Below are positions 52,492 to 62,014 of a stretch of 64,000 nucleotides of DNA, in pieces; position 1 is the first letter of the stretch, and each line of letters opens with the position of its first letter. The notes below the pieces were generated by a model. The model searched no databases. It was given only the letters and a program-made list of their open reading frames with translations, and was not told the origin of the DNA. The stretch is from CAWEYO01 sp963813315 (GTDB taxonomy: Bacteria; Pseudomonadota; Alphaproteobacteria; Rhizobiales; Rhizobiaceae), in contig CAWEYO010000025.1 in NCBI GenBank assembly GCA_963813315.1, forward strand, positions 62,001 through 126,000, read 5' to 3'. The translations under genes were made by a program, and so were the position numbers.

Positions 52492-53901
52492 TCAGCGGCC
52501 GTCTGGCGTCCTCAGGCCGATCCACTTGTCCTTGACGGCGTAGTAGTGCTCTTGCGGCCTGTATTCGGCCACCCGCAGGGAGAGGTAAGGAACTGAAAGC
52601 GCCCCTACCGACGACAGGATGGCGTAGCTCGCGACCACGGCATCGCGTTCCGAACTGGCCAGGTTTATCTGGGCATCGATCACGTCGGCCTGCTGATTGA
52701 GAACGTCGAGCGTGGTGCGCTGGCCGACATTGCGTTCTTCGATCACGCCATCAAGCGCCAACTGTGCGGCGGCGACCAGATCACGGTTCGCAGCGACGCT
52801 TTCAACTGAAGCAATATATTGGGTCCACGCCGAGGTAATAGCCGCGCGAACCTGGTCGTGGCTGACATCGACCTCGATACGCGCCTGACCAAGCGACTCC
52901 TTGGACTGTCGGATGGTCGCCGACGTTCGTCCGCCTTGGTAGATCGGGACGGTGAGCTCCAGGCCAATGCCGGCGATTTTTGAATTTCCGTTCAAGCCTT
53001 GGTCTGGTGAAGCGTCCCGCATGGTTTGGGAAGCGTTGGCGGTGGCCGAGAGTTGCGGGAGCAGCGCACCCTCCGCAGACTTGACCGAGAAAGCGGCGGC
53101 ATCAACCAGATGCTTGGTTGCCAGGATCGCCGGATGCTGCGAAGCGCCCTGGGCGAGCGCCTGATCGAGGCTTCTGGGCAGCAGCTTGGCAAGGGCGGCT
53201 GCCGGGCTAAGCGAGCCCGGCCGTTCGCCCACGATTTGGGTATAAACTGCCTCGCTGGACGTGACCTGGGCGCGTGCGGCGGCAAGCTGCGCCACGGCGG
53301 ACGAGCGGCTGGCTTCCGCCTGGGCAACATCCGTCCGTGTCCCTTCACCCACGTCAAACCTCGATTGCGCGGCGCGCACCTGTTCGACGAGAAATTGGAG
53401 GTTTCTTTGGCGCAAGATCGCAACCTGCCGGTCGCGGATCACATCCATGTAGGACGTAGCCGCATTAAACAGGATATTCTGCTCCGTATTGCGGAGGCTC
53501 TCATCAGCAGCCCTCACCTGGGCTTCGGCCGAGGCGACATTGTTCCTGGTCTGGAAGCCGTCGAACACGGTCTGCCGTATCTCGACACCGAAAAAACCGA
53601 CAAGCAGATTGGTGGAGGCGTTTCCCAATCCCAGTCCCAGTGGCGAATTGGTCTGCGAATAGTCGACATTGGCCGTGCCCTCGATTACCGGCCGGTAACC
53701 CGATTTCGCGATAGCCACCCCTTCGTCGGTGACGCGCACGCCCGCGCGCGCCGAGTTCAGCTCAGAATTGAGTTGATACGCCTTCGCCAGCGCTCCACTA
53801 ATGGTCTCCGCAAAAACAACGGTCGGGCATAAATAGGACGCGGACAAAATGACCGCCGCAAACACTCGTTTACGTATAGGCGACACGACAATCCCCTTCA
53901 T
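52492..53901 (-). CDS. tolC: TolC-family outer membrane efflux protein
   Basis: 469 residues with a signal peptide (KRVFAAVILSASYLCPTVVF, cut after FA). The two structural repeats of the TolC fold are visible: ALAKAYQLNSELNSARAGVR and the first coiled coil ending with AQSRFDVGEGTRTDVAQAEA, then the second half starting ALAQGASQHPAILATKHLVD with RNVGQRTTLDVLNQQADVID. TolC trimers form the outer-membrane duct for tripartite pumps and type I secretion. It is a single gene followed by the popZ-like gene; the second pcm-like gene lies upstream. Confidence 0.93.
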   Translation of the reverse strand: MKGIVVSPIRKRVFAAVILSASYLCPTVVFAETISGALAKAYQLNSELNSARAGVRVTDEGVAIAKSGYRPVIEGTANVDYSQTNSPLGLGLGNASTNLLVGFFGVEIRQTVFDGFQTRNNVASAEAQVRAADESLRNTEQNILFNAATSYMDVIRDRQVAILRQRNLQFLVEQVRAAQSRFDVGEGTRTDVAQAEASRSSAVAQLAAARAQVTSSEAVYTQIVGERPGSLSPAAALAKLLPRSLDQALAQGASQHPAILATKHLVDAAAFSVKSAEGALLPQLSATANASQTMRDASPDQGLNGNSKIAGIGLELTVPIYQGGRTSATIRQSKESLGQARIEVDVSHDQVRAAITSAWTQYIASVESVAANRDLVAAAQLALDGVIEERNVGQRTTLDVLNQQADVIDAQINLASSERDAVVASYAILSSVGALSVPYLSLRVAEYRPQEHYYAVKDKWIGLRTPDGR

Positions 53902-54041
53902 ACTCGGCGGAGCCCGCTTGCAAAGACGTTCCGCTCAGGTGCTCCAGGGCACGCAGATTCGCCCTGTCTGCACGAGAATCGCCCAACCACAGTTAAATTC
54001 TCGTGCAGCATGCTTTTACAACGCGTTTGGAGCAATCGCGA

Positions 54042-54716
54042 TCAGAATTCGAACATGCCGGGCTTTTCGAAGCCGGGTAGTGGCGGAATTGCCGCATTAA
54101 AGGCCCGGCGGCCGGTGACGAGGCCATTATCCTTTAAATATAGACGTGCGACACCTGCATTGCCGTACCCCTCGACAGCGACCAGCCGGCCACGTTCCTT
54201 CAATTGGTCGAACAGAACCTGCGGCAGTTCTTCTACCGCGCCGCCCAAGAGGATGACATCGTATGGAGCCTTGGCTGGATGCCCGCCGGTCAGCGAGCCG
54301 GTGACCACTTCGACGTTGTCATAGCCGAGATCGCCAAGCGTGGTGACGGCGCGCCCGGCAAGTTCCGAATCGCTTTCAAGCGCAGTGACCGACCCTGCAA
54401 AGCAGGAAATGACCGCGGAGGAATAGCCGGTGCCGCACCCCACATCCAGCACGGCGTCGTTCGAACGGATTTCGGCAAGTTGCAGCAGCTTTGCGAAGGG
54501 TGATGGCTCCATCAGGAAACGCGCGGCCCGGCCGCCCTGTGCAGGCGAAATCTCCTGGTCCTCGTCGATGTAGGCGAGTTCGCGCCGCTGGGCATCGACG
54601 AAAGCCTCGCGCGGAACCGCCCCCATCGCAAGGAGGATTGCCGCGTTGGTCACGTCGGTCGTGCGAATTTGCCCGTCGACCATCTTCACGCGAAGTTCGG
54701 AATATTCGGTGTTCAT
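54042..54716 (-). CDS. Protein-L-isoaspartate methyltransferase-like protein (second copy)
   Basis: 224 residues from MNTEYSELRVKMVDGQIRTT; the open frame continues upstream through the tRNA gene, which rules out the longer start. PCMT features: VPREAFVDAQRRELAYIDED, LMEPSPFAKLLQLAEIRSND, SAM motif VLDVGCGTGYSSAVISCFAG and VTALESDSELAGRA. It differs from the housekeeping pcm at 5022-5675 and belongs to the rhizobial group found beside tolC. It lies 140 bases upstream of tolC and 92 bases downstream of tRNA-Cys. Substrate specificity not established. Confidence 0.88.
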   Translation of the reverse strand: MNTEYSELRVKMVDGQIRTTDVTNAAILLAMGAVPREAFVDAQRRELAYIDEDQEISPAQGGRAARFLMEPSPFAKLLQLAEIRSNDAVLDVGCGTGYSSAVISCFAGSVTALESDSELAGRAVTTLGDLGYDNVEVVTGSLTGGHPAKAPYDVILLGGAVEELPQVLFDQLKERGRLVAVEGYGNAGVARLYLKDNGLVTGRRAFNAAIPPLPGFEKPGMFEF

Positions 54717-54808
54717 GTCCCGGTTAGCCCGTCTCCGCGCATACGGCGCCTTGTCCCTTCTGTTCGAACGCTTCGGACGGACGCTGAAGGTCGGCGTCGC
54801 AGCGGAAT

Positions 54809-54882
54809 TGGAGGCCTCGCCCGGAATCGAACCGGGGTGCAAGGATTTGCAGTCCTCTGCGTCACCACTCCGCCACGAGGCC
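54809..54882 (-). tRNA. tRNA-Cys (anticodon GCA)
   Basis: The reverse complement folds as a cloverleaf of 74 bases: acceptor GGCCTCG/CGAGGCC, D arm beginning GCGGAGTGG, anticodon stem and loop with CTGCAAA (anticodon GCA), T arm CCCGGTTCGATTCCGGG and a T discriminator followed by encoded CCA (54811-54809). Confidence 0.95.
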
Positions 54883-55024
54883 CCAGAGCGTCCGAAAACT
54901 ATGCGTTTCCAACGATTTGGTAGGAGGAGACTTCTCGCATTCCGAAAAGTACCATCTCCTCCACTCCGAATAAACATTCTTCCTGCGTGCCGCAAGAGGC
55001 GCAAAAAAAACCCGCCCGGCGTTA

Positions 55025-55330
55025 GGTGAACGGACTCGGTAGTGTGGCGGATTGGCCACGGCTACCCGGCGTTGCGACATGAGAACTGAACGGGGAGTAG
55101 GCGAGCTGCCCTCCCCTTTCCTGTCGGCCTCCTCGCTCGGTTGCTCGACCATGCCCTGCTGAAATACCGGAAAACCTGGACGGACGGCTAGCTCAGTTGT
55201 GATAGTTCGACGTCCGGTTAACCGACGCTGGCCGACGAAACTTCGTGACTGTAGGCCTCGCAGCTGACTTCATCAGGTAGGGCCGGAATACCCCCGGGTG
55301 AAACCAGTGCCCACGTTCGGGTCGGATGCT
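55025..55330. other. Spacer between tRNA-Cys and comEC
   Basis: 306 bases without a supported gene. The end (55300-55332, CACGTTCGGGTCGGATGCTC) matches half of the palindromic repeat at 44694-44788. A short segment GGCTAGCTCAGTTG (55188-55201) looks like a tRNA D arm, but no cloverleaf follows. Confidence 0.4.
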
Positions 55331-57709
55331 CTAATCGGTTTCGGCCCTTTTTGCGGGACCCTTCTTTCGAAGATAAGGCGGGAGGCCGCGAGCCTCTCGT
55401 GAAAACTGGCGTTGCGCATGCCATGGACGATAGGGCTCGGTGACAGCAAAATTGACTCTAAGAGGAGAGGTGTCGTTGTCGAAAAACACTTTGGCGCTGC
55501 CGTAGCGCGCTAAGTCGCGCCTGGTGATTACCGTGACATCCCGGCCTGCGCAGGGATTGCCGGAGGTTGCATCGTCGATGACCATAACGCTTGCGATCGC
55601 GCACGCCTTTCGCGCGATCGCGGCTCGATCGGCATGAGCCACCACCTTGCCGTCGCGGTTGATGGCGATGCAGAGGCCGTCGCCGCAGTGGAACGGCACT
55701 TCCTCGACATCGCTCCCTACATCCGAAAACGGCTGTTCCCGTGGCCCTATAACCTCCGTAGTGCCGAGTGCCCGCTGCCAGTTCTCCATTACGAATGCGC
55801 TCCGTCGCCCGCGATCGATGGCAAGCCGATCGTCGTCCAGGCGCAATGCCACGGCGCCGTCTTCGGAAATCAGGACATCGGGTAACTCGCGGCCCGTCAT
55901 CAACAGCAGACCCAGCGCAAGCAATGGAGCCGCCGCAAGCCTCAGCCATGTCGTGAAGATCGTGGCGGCGATCAGAGCGAGTGTCAGGACCACAAGTGCT
56001 GCTGGCGGAACGATGCCAACGGCGTCGACCGGCGAGCGTTCGGAAAACCACTCCGCGATGGCAATCATCGCGGCGATGCCCCTGCCCATGACGTCGAAGA
56101 AGGGACCATCGAGGCCGAAAGGCATCGCTACCATTCCCATCACCGCGAATGGCATGACGATGCCGGATACCGCGGGCATGGCGGCGAGGTTTGCCCCGAG
56201 GCTGAGGGGTGATATGCGTTGAAAATGGTACACGCCGTAGAGTGTTGTCGCCACCCCGGCAATCAGCGAGGTCATGGCAAGGCCGGTCGCATTGTAGAGA
56301 GTCTTCCGTGCTACCCGGACGGCAACTGTACCGAGCGGACGTGCAGCCGTTCCGCCCTTGCGATGCGACCACGCGGAGAAGGCCCCGATCAACGCCGCCG
56401 TTGCCGCAAACGACATCTGGAAGCTTGGGCCGACAACCTCATGCGGTGACCATGCGACCACGATAACGGTGGCTATCGCCAGGTTGCGCATCGAAAGGGC
56501 CGCGCGGTCGCAAAGCACCGCCGCCAGCATGACAGCCAGCATGATGTAGCTTCGTTGCGCGGCAACGTCGGCTCCCGAGATCAAGAGATAGGCGGTTATC
56601 GCGACCAGCGCGATTGCCGCGGCATACTTTTTCACCGGCCGACGGGAGGAAAAATCCGGAAGCAATCCAAGTCCGCCACGCAAGGCGGCCATAACGGTCG
56701 CCGCCACCAGCGCCATATGGAGGCCGGAGATCGACAGGATGTGCGCGAGGCCGGCGCGTCGCATCGCCTCGTTCACTTGTTCGGGAATGCCGCCTCGGAC
56801 ACCGGCCACCAGCGCGGCCGCGACTTCGCCTTCAACGCCTCCGATACGGTCGCGTATCCGCGCGGCAAGCACAGTCCGGATATTTTCGACGACAGCGGAA
56901 AGGCGCGCCGCGAGTGTTTGCTGCGAAGGGGCTCTGACCGGTTTCGGACCGCTCAGGAAAAATCCACTGGCGCCGATGCCGTCGAAGTAGCTTTCAAAGG
57001 AGAAGTCATAGCTGCCCGGCCGTACCGGCCCGTTCGGGGGCGCCAGGCGGACGATCCCTGACACTGTCGTTCCGGCACCAACGCCGAATGGGACTTTCCG
57101 TGCTGACACGCGCACGCGGCCCGGCGCGTAGCGCAGCGTCGGGTGTTCCGTCGCGATAACGTCGATGGTAAGCCGCACCCGCCCATTGGCCTGATGTTCC
57201 ATCTGGGCGATTCGTCCGGTCAGCCTGGTCGAGATTTCAGCTCCGAGCACCCTCGTCCCGGCGCGCCAGGTTTCTACCTTGGCGGCTAGCACGCCCAGCA
57301 GGATTGTCAGGCCAGCCACGAGGGTGAGCCGCACCGGCCGGCGCGATCTCGACAAAAGAACGAGCACGGCAAGTGCCACGGCGCCCGAAACCAGCGACGA
57401 AAAGGCCGGCTCGGCGGACGCGGCGAAATAAGCTACCGGGCCACCCATGAACAGGACGGCAAGGACCAGAAAAGGCGTACCTCGATCCACTTCCGTCGAA
57501 ATCGCCGAGCGGAACGACCGAAGCGGATCGAAAGCGAGCCGCTTGGCGGGCATGCTCCGCCGCAACACTTGTGCGACAACGTCCGTTCCGCCGCGCGCCA
57601 AATTCGCGGCTGCTGCCGTCGCAGCCGGGTCCGTTTTCGCGGCAGTCGCCAATGCACCGTCTGCCGGTGCGGACAGGAACGCCCGCTCGCCGACGTCTTC
57701 ACGCACCAT
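55331..57709 (-). CDS. comEC: ComEC/Rec2-type DNA uptake channel protein
   Basis: 792 residues from MVREDVGERAFLSA (ATG 57709); the open frame reaches 58546 only because it reads through antisense gltX. An N-terminal DUF4131 region with paired membrane helices (PFLVLAVLFMGGPVAYFAAS) and an OB-like part (RVRVSARKVPFGVGAGTTVS) leads to the Competence domain: LVAGVRGGIPEQVNEAMRRA, GLAHILSISGLHMALVAATV, SGADVAAQRSYIMLAVMLAA. The C-terminal soluble part is short and lacks the metallo-beta-lactamase HxHxDH motif found in some family members. The protein would carry single-stranded DNA across the inner membrane. Divergent from gltX. Confidence 0.9.
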   Translation of the reverse strand: MVREDVGERAFLSAPADGALATAAKTDPAATAAAANLARGGTDVVAQVLRRSMPAKRLAFDPLRSFRSAISTEVDRGTPFLVLAVLFMGGPVAYFAASAEPAFSSLVSGAVALAVLVLLSRSRRPVRLTLVAGLTILLGVLAAKVETWRAGTRVLGAEISTRLTGRIAQMEHQANGRVRLTIDVIATEHPTLRYAPGRVRVSARKVPFGVGAGTTVSGIVRLAPPNGPVRPGSYDFSFESYFDGIGASGFFLSGPKPVRAPSQQTLAARLSAVVENIRTVLAARIRDRIGGVEGEVAAALVAGVRGGIPEQVNEAMRRAGLAHILSISGLHMALVAATVMAALRGGLGLLPDFSSRRPVKKYAAAIALVAITAYLLISGADVAAQRSYIMLAVMLAAVLCDRAALSMRNLAIATVIVVAWSPHEVVGPSFQMSFAATAALIGAFSAWSHRKGGTAARPLGTVAVRVARKTLYNATGLAMTSLIAGVATTLYGVYHFQRISPLSLGANLAAMPAVSGIVMPFAVMGMVAMPFGLDGPFFDVMGRGIAAMIAIAEWFSERSPVDAVGIVPPAALVVLTLALIAATIFTTWLRLAAAPLLALGLLLMTGRELPDVLISEDGAVALRLDDDRLAIDRGRRSAFVMENWQRALGTTEVIGPREQPFSDVGSDVEEVPFHCGDGLCIAINRDGKVVAHADRAAIARKACAIASVMVIDDATSGNPCAGRDVTVITRRDLARYGSAKVFFDNDTSPLRVNFAVTEPYRPWHAQRQFSREARGLPPYLRKKGPAKRAETD

Positions 57710-57844
57710 GCCGGATGCGGTGCGGTCCAACCTCGTCCCCTGCCACTTGCGCCCTTGTCCCCCTATGCTACATGAACGCCACCGAAACGCCATGCGCGCC
57801 GCCTGACTGCATCGAAACTGCAGCCCCACCCCCGGGAAAATTCC

Positions 57845-59269
57845 ATGTCGAAGACAGTCGTGACCCGCTTTGCCCCTTCGCCAACGGGCTACCTGCATAT
57901 TGGCGGAGCCCGAACCGCGCTGTTCAACTGGCTGTATGCCCGCCATACCGGGGGCACGATGCTGTTGCGCATCGAGGATACTGACCGCGAGCGATCGACC
58001 GAGGCGGCCACGGCGGCAATTCTCGACGGCTTGACCTGGCTCGGCCTCCACTGGGAGGGAGAGCCGATCTCTCAATATGGCCGCGCTGCGCGGCATCGGG
58101 AGGTAGCGGAAGAACTCGTTCGGCTCGGCAAGGCCTATAAATGTTACGCCTCCGCCGAAGAGCTTGCCGAGATGCGTGAGAGGGCGCGGGCCGAAGGCCG
58201 GCCGCCGCGCTATGACGGGCGCTGGCGCGACCGCGACCCATCTGAGGCGCCTGCCGATGTGAAGCCCGCAATCCGCATCAAGGCGCCCACAGAGGGCGAG
58301 ACCGTCGTTCGGGACCACGTCCAGGGCGACGTGCGTTTCCCAAACAAGGACCTCGACGATTTCATCATCCTTCGCTCCGACGGAAACCCCACCTACATGC
58401 ATGCGGTCGTCGTGGACGACCATGACATGGGCGTCACCCATATCATCCGCGGCGACGACCACCTGACCAACGCCGCGCGGCAAACAGTCATCTATGACGC
58501 AATGGGCTGGGATGTCCCGGAGATGGCTCACATTCCACTGATCCATGGTCCGGACGGCGCCAAGCTGTCAAAGCGTCACGGCGCGCTCGGCGTGGAAGCG
58601 TATCGTGGCATGGGCTACCTGCCTGCCGCGCTTCGCAACTATCTTGCCCGTCTCGGCTGGAGCCACGGCGACGACGAAGTCATGTCGCTCGACGACATGA
58701 TCCGGTGGTTCGATATCGGCGATGTCAACAAGGGGGCGGCGCGGTTCGACTTCCAGAAGCTCGAGGCGCTGAATGGCATACACATGCGGAAGATGGACGA
58801 CACCGAGTTGCTCGACACCCTTGTGGCCACGCTGCCATATCTGGAAAACGGCAAGATCATCTCGGAACGTCTGGACGATCAGAACAAAGCGCAACTGCTG
58901 ACAGCAATGCCGGGTCTCAAGGAACGCGCCAAGACCCTGGTCGAACTGGCTGATGGAGCAGCGTTCCTCTTTGCGGACAGGCCGCTGCATCTGGACGATA
59001 AGGCATCGGCCATCCTGAGTGACCAGGCACGCGCGGTGCTGAAAGGTTCAAAAGCCACCCTCGAAAGGGTGCTCGGCGACTGGTCCGCAGCCTCGACGGA
59101 GTCTGCCATTCGCGAATTTGCAGAACAGAACGGCCTGAAGCTCGGCGCGGTGGCACAGCCTCTGCGCGCCGCGCTGACCGGGCGAGGCACCTCGCCGGGC
59201 GTCTTCGACGTGCTCGCAGTTCTTGGCCGCGAGGAGAGCCTGGCGCGTATCGGGGATCAAATCGATTAG
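57845..59269 (+). CDS. gltX: Glutamyl-tRNA synthetase
   Basis: 474 residues. The HIGH site is RFAPSPTGYLHIGGARTALF (about residues 8-27), followed by LRIEDTDRERSTEAA, YMHAVVVDDHDMGVTHIIRG and the KMSKS-like GAKLSKRHGALGVEAYRGMG. The C-terminal anticodon-binding helical domain is complete. It charges tRNA-Glu (and often tRNA-Gln in bacteria lacking GlnS, where GatCAB corrects it). Divergent from comEC; followed by gltA on the same strand. Confidence 0.96.
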   Translation: MSKTVVTRFAPSPTGYLHIGGARTALFNWLYARHTGGTMLLRIEDTDRERSTEAATAAILDGLTWLGLHWEGEPISQYGRAARHREVAEELVRLGKAYKCYASAEELAEMRERARAEGRPPRYDGRWRDRDPSEAPADVKPAIRIKAPTEGETVVRDHVQGDVRFPNKDLDDFIILRSDGNPTYMHAVVVDDHDMGVTHIIRGDDHLTNAARQTVIYDAMGWDVPEMAHIPLIHGPDGAKLSKRHGALGVEAYRGMGYLPAALRNYLARLGWSHGDDEVMSLDDMIRWFDIGDVNKGAARFDFQKLEALNGIHMRKMDDTELLDTLVATLPYLENGKIISERLDDQNKAQLLTAMPGLKERAKTLVELADGAAFLFADRPLHLDDKASAILSDQARAVLKGSKATLERVLGDWSAASTESAIREFAEQNGLKLGAVAQPLRAALTGRGTSPGVFDVLAVLGREESLARIGDQID

Positions 59270-59440
59270 CGCATTCGCCGCATTGAATTTCGCAATTGAA
59301 ATCGGTCTGTTGCGGTGCAACATTGCGACCATGGGCCAACTTGGCAGACATGGGGGAATGCGCTAGCAAATCGGCGCATTGGGGCGGCCTTGTATGTTGC
59401 ACTGCGGAAGCGGGGTTGTCGTGATCAAAAGGAGTTTGCA

Positions 59441-60730
59441 ATGACCGAATCGACAGCAAAACTGGATTTTGGCGGCAAAACTCATGAATTCAGGTTGCTT
59501 AAGGGCACGGTCGGGCCGGATGTAGTCGACATAGGCACGCTCTACAAGGATACCGGCATGTTCACCTACGATCCAGGGTTCACTTCGACGGCGGCCTGCG
59601 AGTCCCAGATCACTTTCATCGACGGCGACGAAGGCATCCTTCTCCACCGCGGCTATCCGATTGACCAGCTCGCCGAGCAGGGCGATTTCCTGGAAGTCTG
59701 CTATCTCCTCCTCTATGGAGAGCTTCCGACGAAGGCGCAGAAGGACGATTTCGACTATCGGGTCACGCGCCACACCATGATCCACGAGCAAATGTCGCGC
59801 TTCTTCACGGGTTTCCGTCGCGATGCGCATCCGATGGCCGTTATGTGCGGCGTCGTCGGTGCTCTATCGGCCTTCTACCATGATTCCACCGACATTTCGG
59901 ATCCGCATCAGCGGATGGTCGCGTCGATCCGCATGATCGCCAAGATGCCGACGATCGCGGCGATGGCCTTCAAGTATCACATCGGCCAGCCCTTTATTTA
60001 TCCGAAGAACGAGCTGAATTTCGCGGCAAATTTCCTGCACATGTGCTTCGCCGTGCCGTGCGAGGATTACAAAGTCAATCCGGTGCTGGCGCGCGCCATG
60101 GACAGAATCTTCATCCTGCATGCCGACCACGAACAGAATGCGTCGACTTCGACGGTGCGTCTGGCCGGTTCTTCAGGAGCCAACCCATTTGCGTGCATCG
60201 CGGCCGGCATCGCATGCCTGTGGGGACCTGCACACGGTGGCGCCAATGAGGCAGCGCTCAACATGCTCTCCGAAATCGGCACCGTCGACCGCATCCCGGA
60301 GTTCATCGCCCGCGCGAAGGACAAGAACGACCCCTTCCGCCTGATGGGCTTTGGCCACCGCGTCTACAAGCACTACGACCCGCGCGCGAAGATCATGCAG
60401 AAGACCACGCATGAGGTTCTCGGCGAACTCGAAATCAAGGACGATCCGATGCTGGACGTGGCGATCGAGCTAGAAAAAATCGCATTGACGGACGATTACT
60501 TCATCGAGAAGAAACTCTATCCGAACATCGACTTCTATTCCGGCATCACACTGAAAGCGCTCGGTTTTCCGACCACCATGTTCACCGTTTTGTTCGCCGT
60601 CGCTCGTACAGTCGGCTGGATCGCGCAGTGGAAGGAGATGATAGAGGACCCGCATCAGAAGATTGGACGCCCGCGTCAGCTTTACACAGGCGCTACGGAG
60701 CGCGACTACGTGCCGATCGCCAAGCGCTAA
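59441..60730 (+). CDS. gltA: Citrate synthase (type II)
   Basis: 429 residues from MTESTAKLDFGGK, with AAAGGAG eight bases upstream; the open frame extends further but without a site. Catalytic regions: FILHADHEQNASTSTVRLAG (His), GPAHGGANEAALNML, LMGFGHRVYKHYDPRAKIMQ (His) and LYPNIDFYSGITLKALGFPT (Asp). It condenses oxaloacetate and acetyl-CoA at the entry of the TCA cycle. The gltX-gltA spacing of 171 bases leaves room for a separate promoter; no clear operator seen. Confidence 0.97.
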   Translation: MTESTAKLDFGGKTHEFRLLKGTVGPDVVDIGTLYKDTGMFTYDPGFTSTAACESQITFIDGDEGILLHRGYPIDQLAEQGDFLEVCYLLLYGELPTKAQKDDFDYRVTRHTMIHEQMSRFFTGFRRDAHPMAVMCGVVGALSAFYHDSTDISDPHQRMVASIRMIAKMPTIAAMAFKYHIGQPFIYPKNELNFAANFLHMCFAVPCEDYKVNPVLARAMDRIFILHADHEQNASTSTVRLAGSSGANPFACIAAGIACLWGPAHGGANEAALNMLSEIGTVDRIPEFIARAKDKNDPFRLMGFGHRVYKHYDPRAKIMQKTTHEVLGELEIKDDPMLDVAIELEKIALTDDYFIEKKLYPNIDFYSGITLKALGFPTTMFTVLFAVARTVGWIAQWKEMIEDPHQKIGRPRQLYTGATERDYVPIAKR

Positions 60731-60837
60731 ACCATCGGACCGAAAGTAGGCACCAGCAAAGAAAGAGCGGCGGCGTCAGCAGACGCGCCACTCTGGATTC
60801 ACCGAAAAAACCAAGGCGCCGTTGCGTGCGTCTTGCA

Positions 60838-62010
60838 TTACGGCACCCGGATGTGGTCGAGCACGACATCGGCCGCCACGGCGCCTGCGCGGCGCGTCGT
60901 CGCCATGCGTTTCTTGACCTCGGCGAAGCCGTTCAGCTGTAGTCGCCTGAAGTCGCTGTCCACCGTCATCAATTGCTCGAGCTGCCGCGCAAGCATGCCG
61001 GGCCGAATGCTCATGTCGTAATATTCGGGCACGATGGCCCGGTCCGCGATCAGATTGGGAAGCGAGGCCGACCAGGTCGTGATGAGACCCGCGAAGAGCC
61101 GCATCAATCTATCCATCCGGTAACAGGCCAGCAGTGGTACACGGCACAGCGCCAGTTCGAGCGAAACGGTCCCGGACGCCGCGAGAGCCGCGTCGGCTTC
61201 CCCGAACGCCTGCCACTTGCGCACCGGGTCAAGGATGATCTCGGGATGCTGTGGCCACTTCGTGGTTTGTGCTTCGACCAGATCGGCCAGATGAGGCAAC
61301 GTCGGCAGCAGAAGGCGCAGGCTGTGCCCCCGCTGCCTCAGCAGCGCTACAGTTTCTCCGAACGCACCCATCAGGCCTTTCACCTCGCTCTTGCGTGAGC
61401 CGGGCAGGATCAGCAGCGTCTTTTCATCGTGCGATGTCGGCTTCTCGCGATCCGACTGGAGGTGTGCGGCGTGCAGGATGCCAGTGTCGTGCGTGAGGCG
61501 GTGCCCGACATATGTGCCGGGCGGGCCTCCGAGGCGGGTCAGTTCGTCCACTTCGAAGGGAAGGATGCACAGGATGTGATCGACATAGGGCCGCATCGAA
61601 GCCGCCCGCGACGGACGCCATGCCCATATGCTCGGGCAAACATAGTGGATGATCGGGATCGACGGATTTCTGGCGCGCACTTTTTTTGCAACGCGCAAAT
61701 TGAACTCGGGGCTGTCGATCGTGATGAGGCAGTCTGGTGCTGCATCGGCGATCGCCTTCGCCGTCCTGCCAATGCGCGCGATCAACATCGGCAGGTCTTT
61801 GGCGATAGCCGTCACACCCATCAGCGCAATCGCCCCGGGGTCGAACAAGCTCTTGAGACCCATCGCATTGAGGTGGCGCCCTCCAACGCCCATCGGATCC
61901 ACGTCGCGGCCGGACACGAACTCGAGGGCGCGAAGCAGATCGGCGCCGAGCAGATCGCCGGATTCCTCCCCGGCGACGATCGCGACTTTGATGGGGCGAT
62001 CGGAAGTCAT
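60838..62010 (-). CDS. lpxB: Lipid-A-disaccharide synthase
   Basis: 390 residues from MTSDRPIKVAIVAGEESGDL; the open frame upstream is antisense and overlaps lpxI, so the shorter start is used. GT-B family features: MGVGGRHLNAMGLKSLFDPG, CLITIDSPEFNLRVAKKVRA, IIHYVCPSIWAWRPSRAASM and LILPGSRKSEVKGLMGAFGE, with AALAASGTVSLELALCRVPL. It joins lipid X and UDP-2,3-diacylglucosamine at the inner membrane. It follows lpxI by four bases, last in the fabZ-lpxA-lpxI-lpxB run. Confidence 0.96.
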   Translation of the reverse strand: MTSDRPIKVAIVAGEESGDLLGADLLRALEFVSGRDVDPMGVGGRHLNAMGLKSLFDPGAIALMGVTAIAKDLPMLIARIGRTAKAIADAAPDCLITIDSPEFNLRVAKKVRARNPSIPIIHYVCPSIWAWRPSRAASMRPYVDHILCILPFEVDELTRLGGPPGTYVGHRLTHDTGILHAAHLQSDREKPTSHDEKTLLILPGSRKSEVKGLMGAFGETVALLRQRGHSLRLLLPTLPHLADLVEAQTTKWPQHPEIILDPVRKWQAFGEADAALAASGTVSLELALCRVPLLACYRMDRLMRLFAGLITTWSASLPNLIADRAIVPEYYDMSIRPGMLARQLEQLMTVDSDFRRLQLNGFAEVKKRMATTRRAGAVAADVVLDHIRVP

Positions 62011-62014
62011 GACC

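Noticed and set aside
55188..55260. tRNA-like D-arm text (GGCTAGCTCAGTTG) downstream of tRNA-Cys
   Set aside because: No acceptor stem, anticodon arm or T arm can be formed with the following bases; likely chance or a very short tRNA scrap.
57710..58546. Extended N-terminus for comEC
   Set aside because: The extension is antisense to gltX, which has complete synthetase motifs; ATG 57709 gives a normal-length ComEC.
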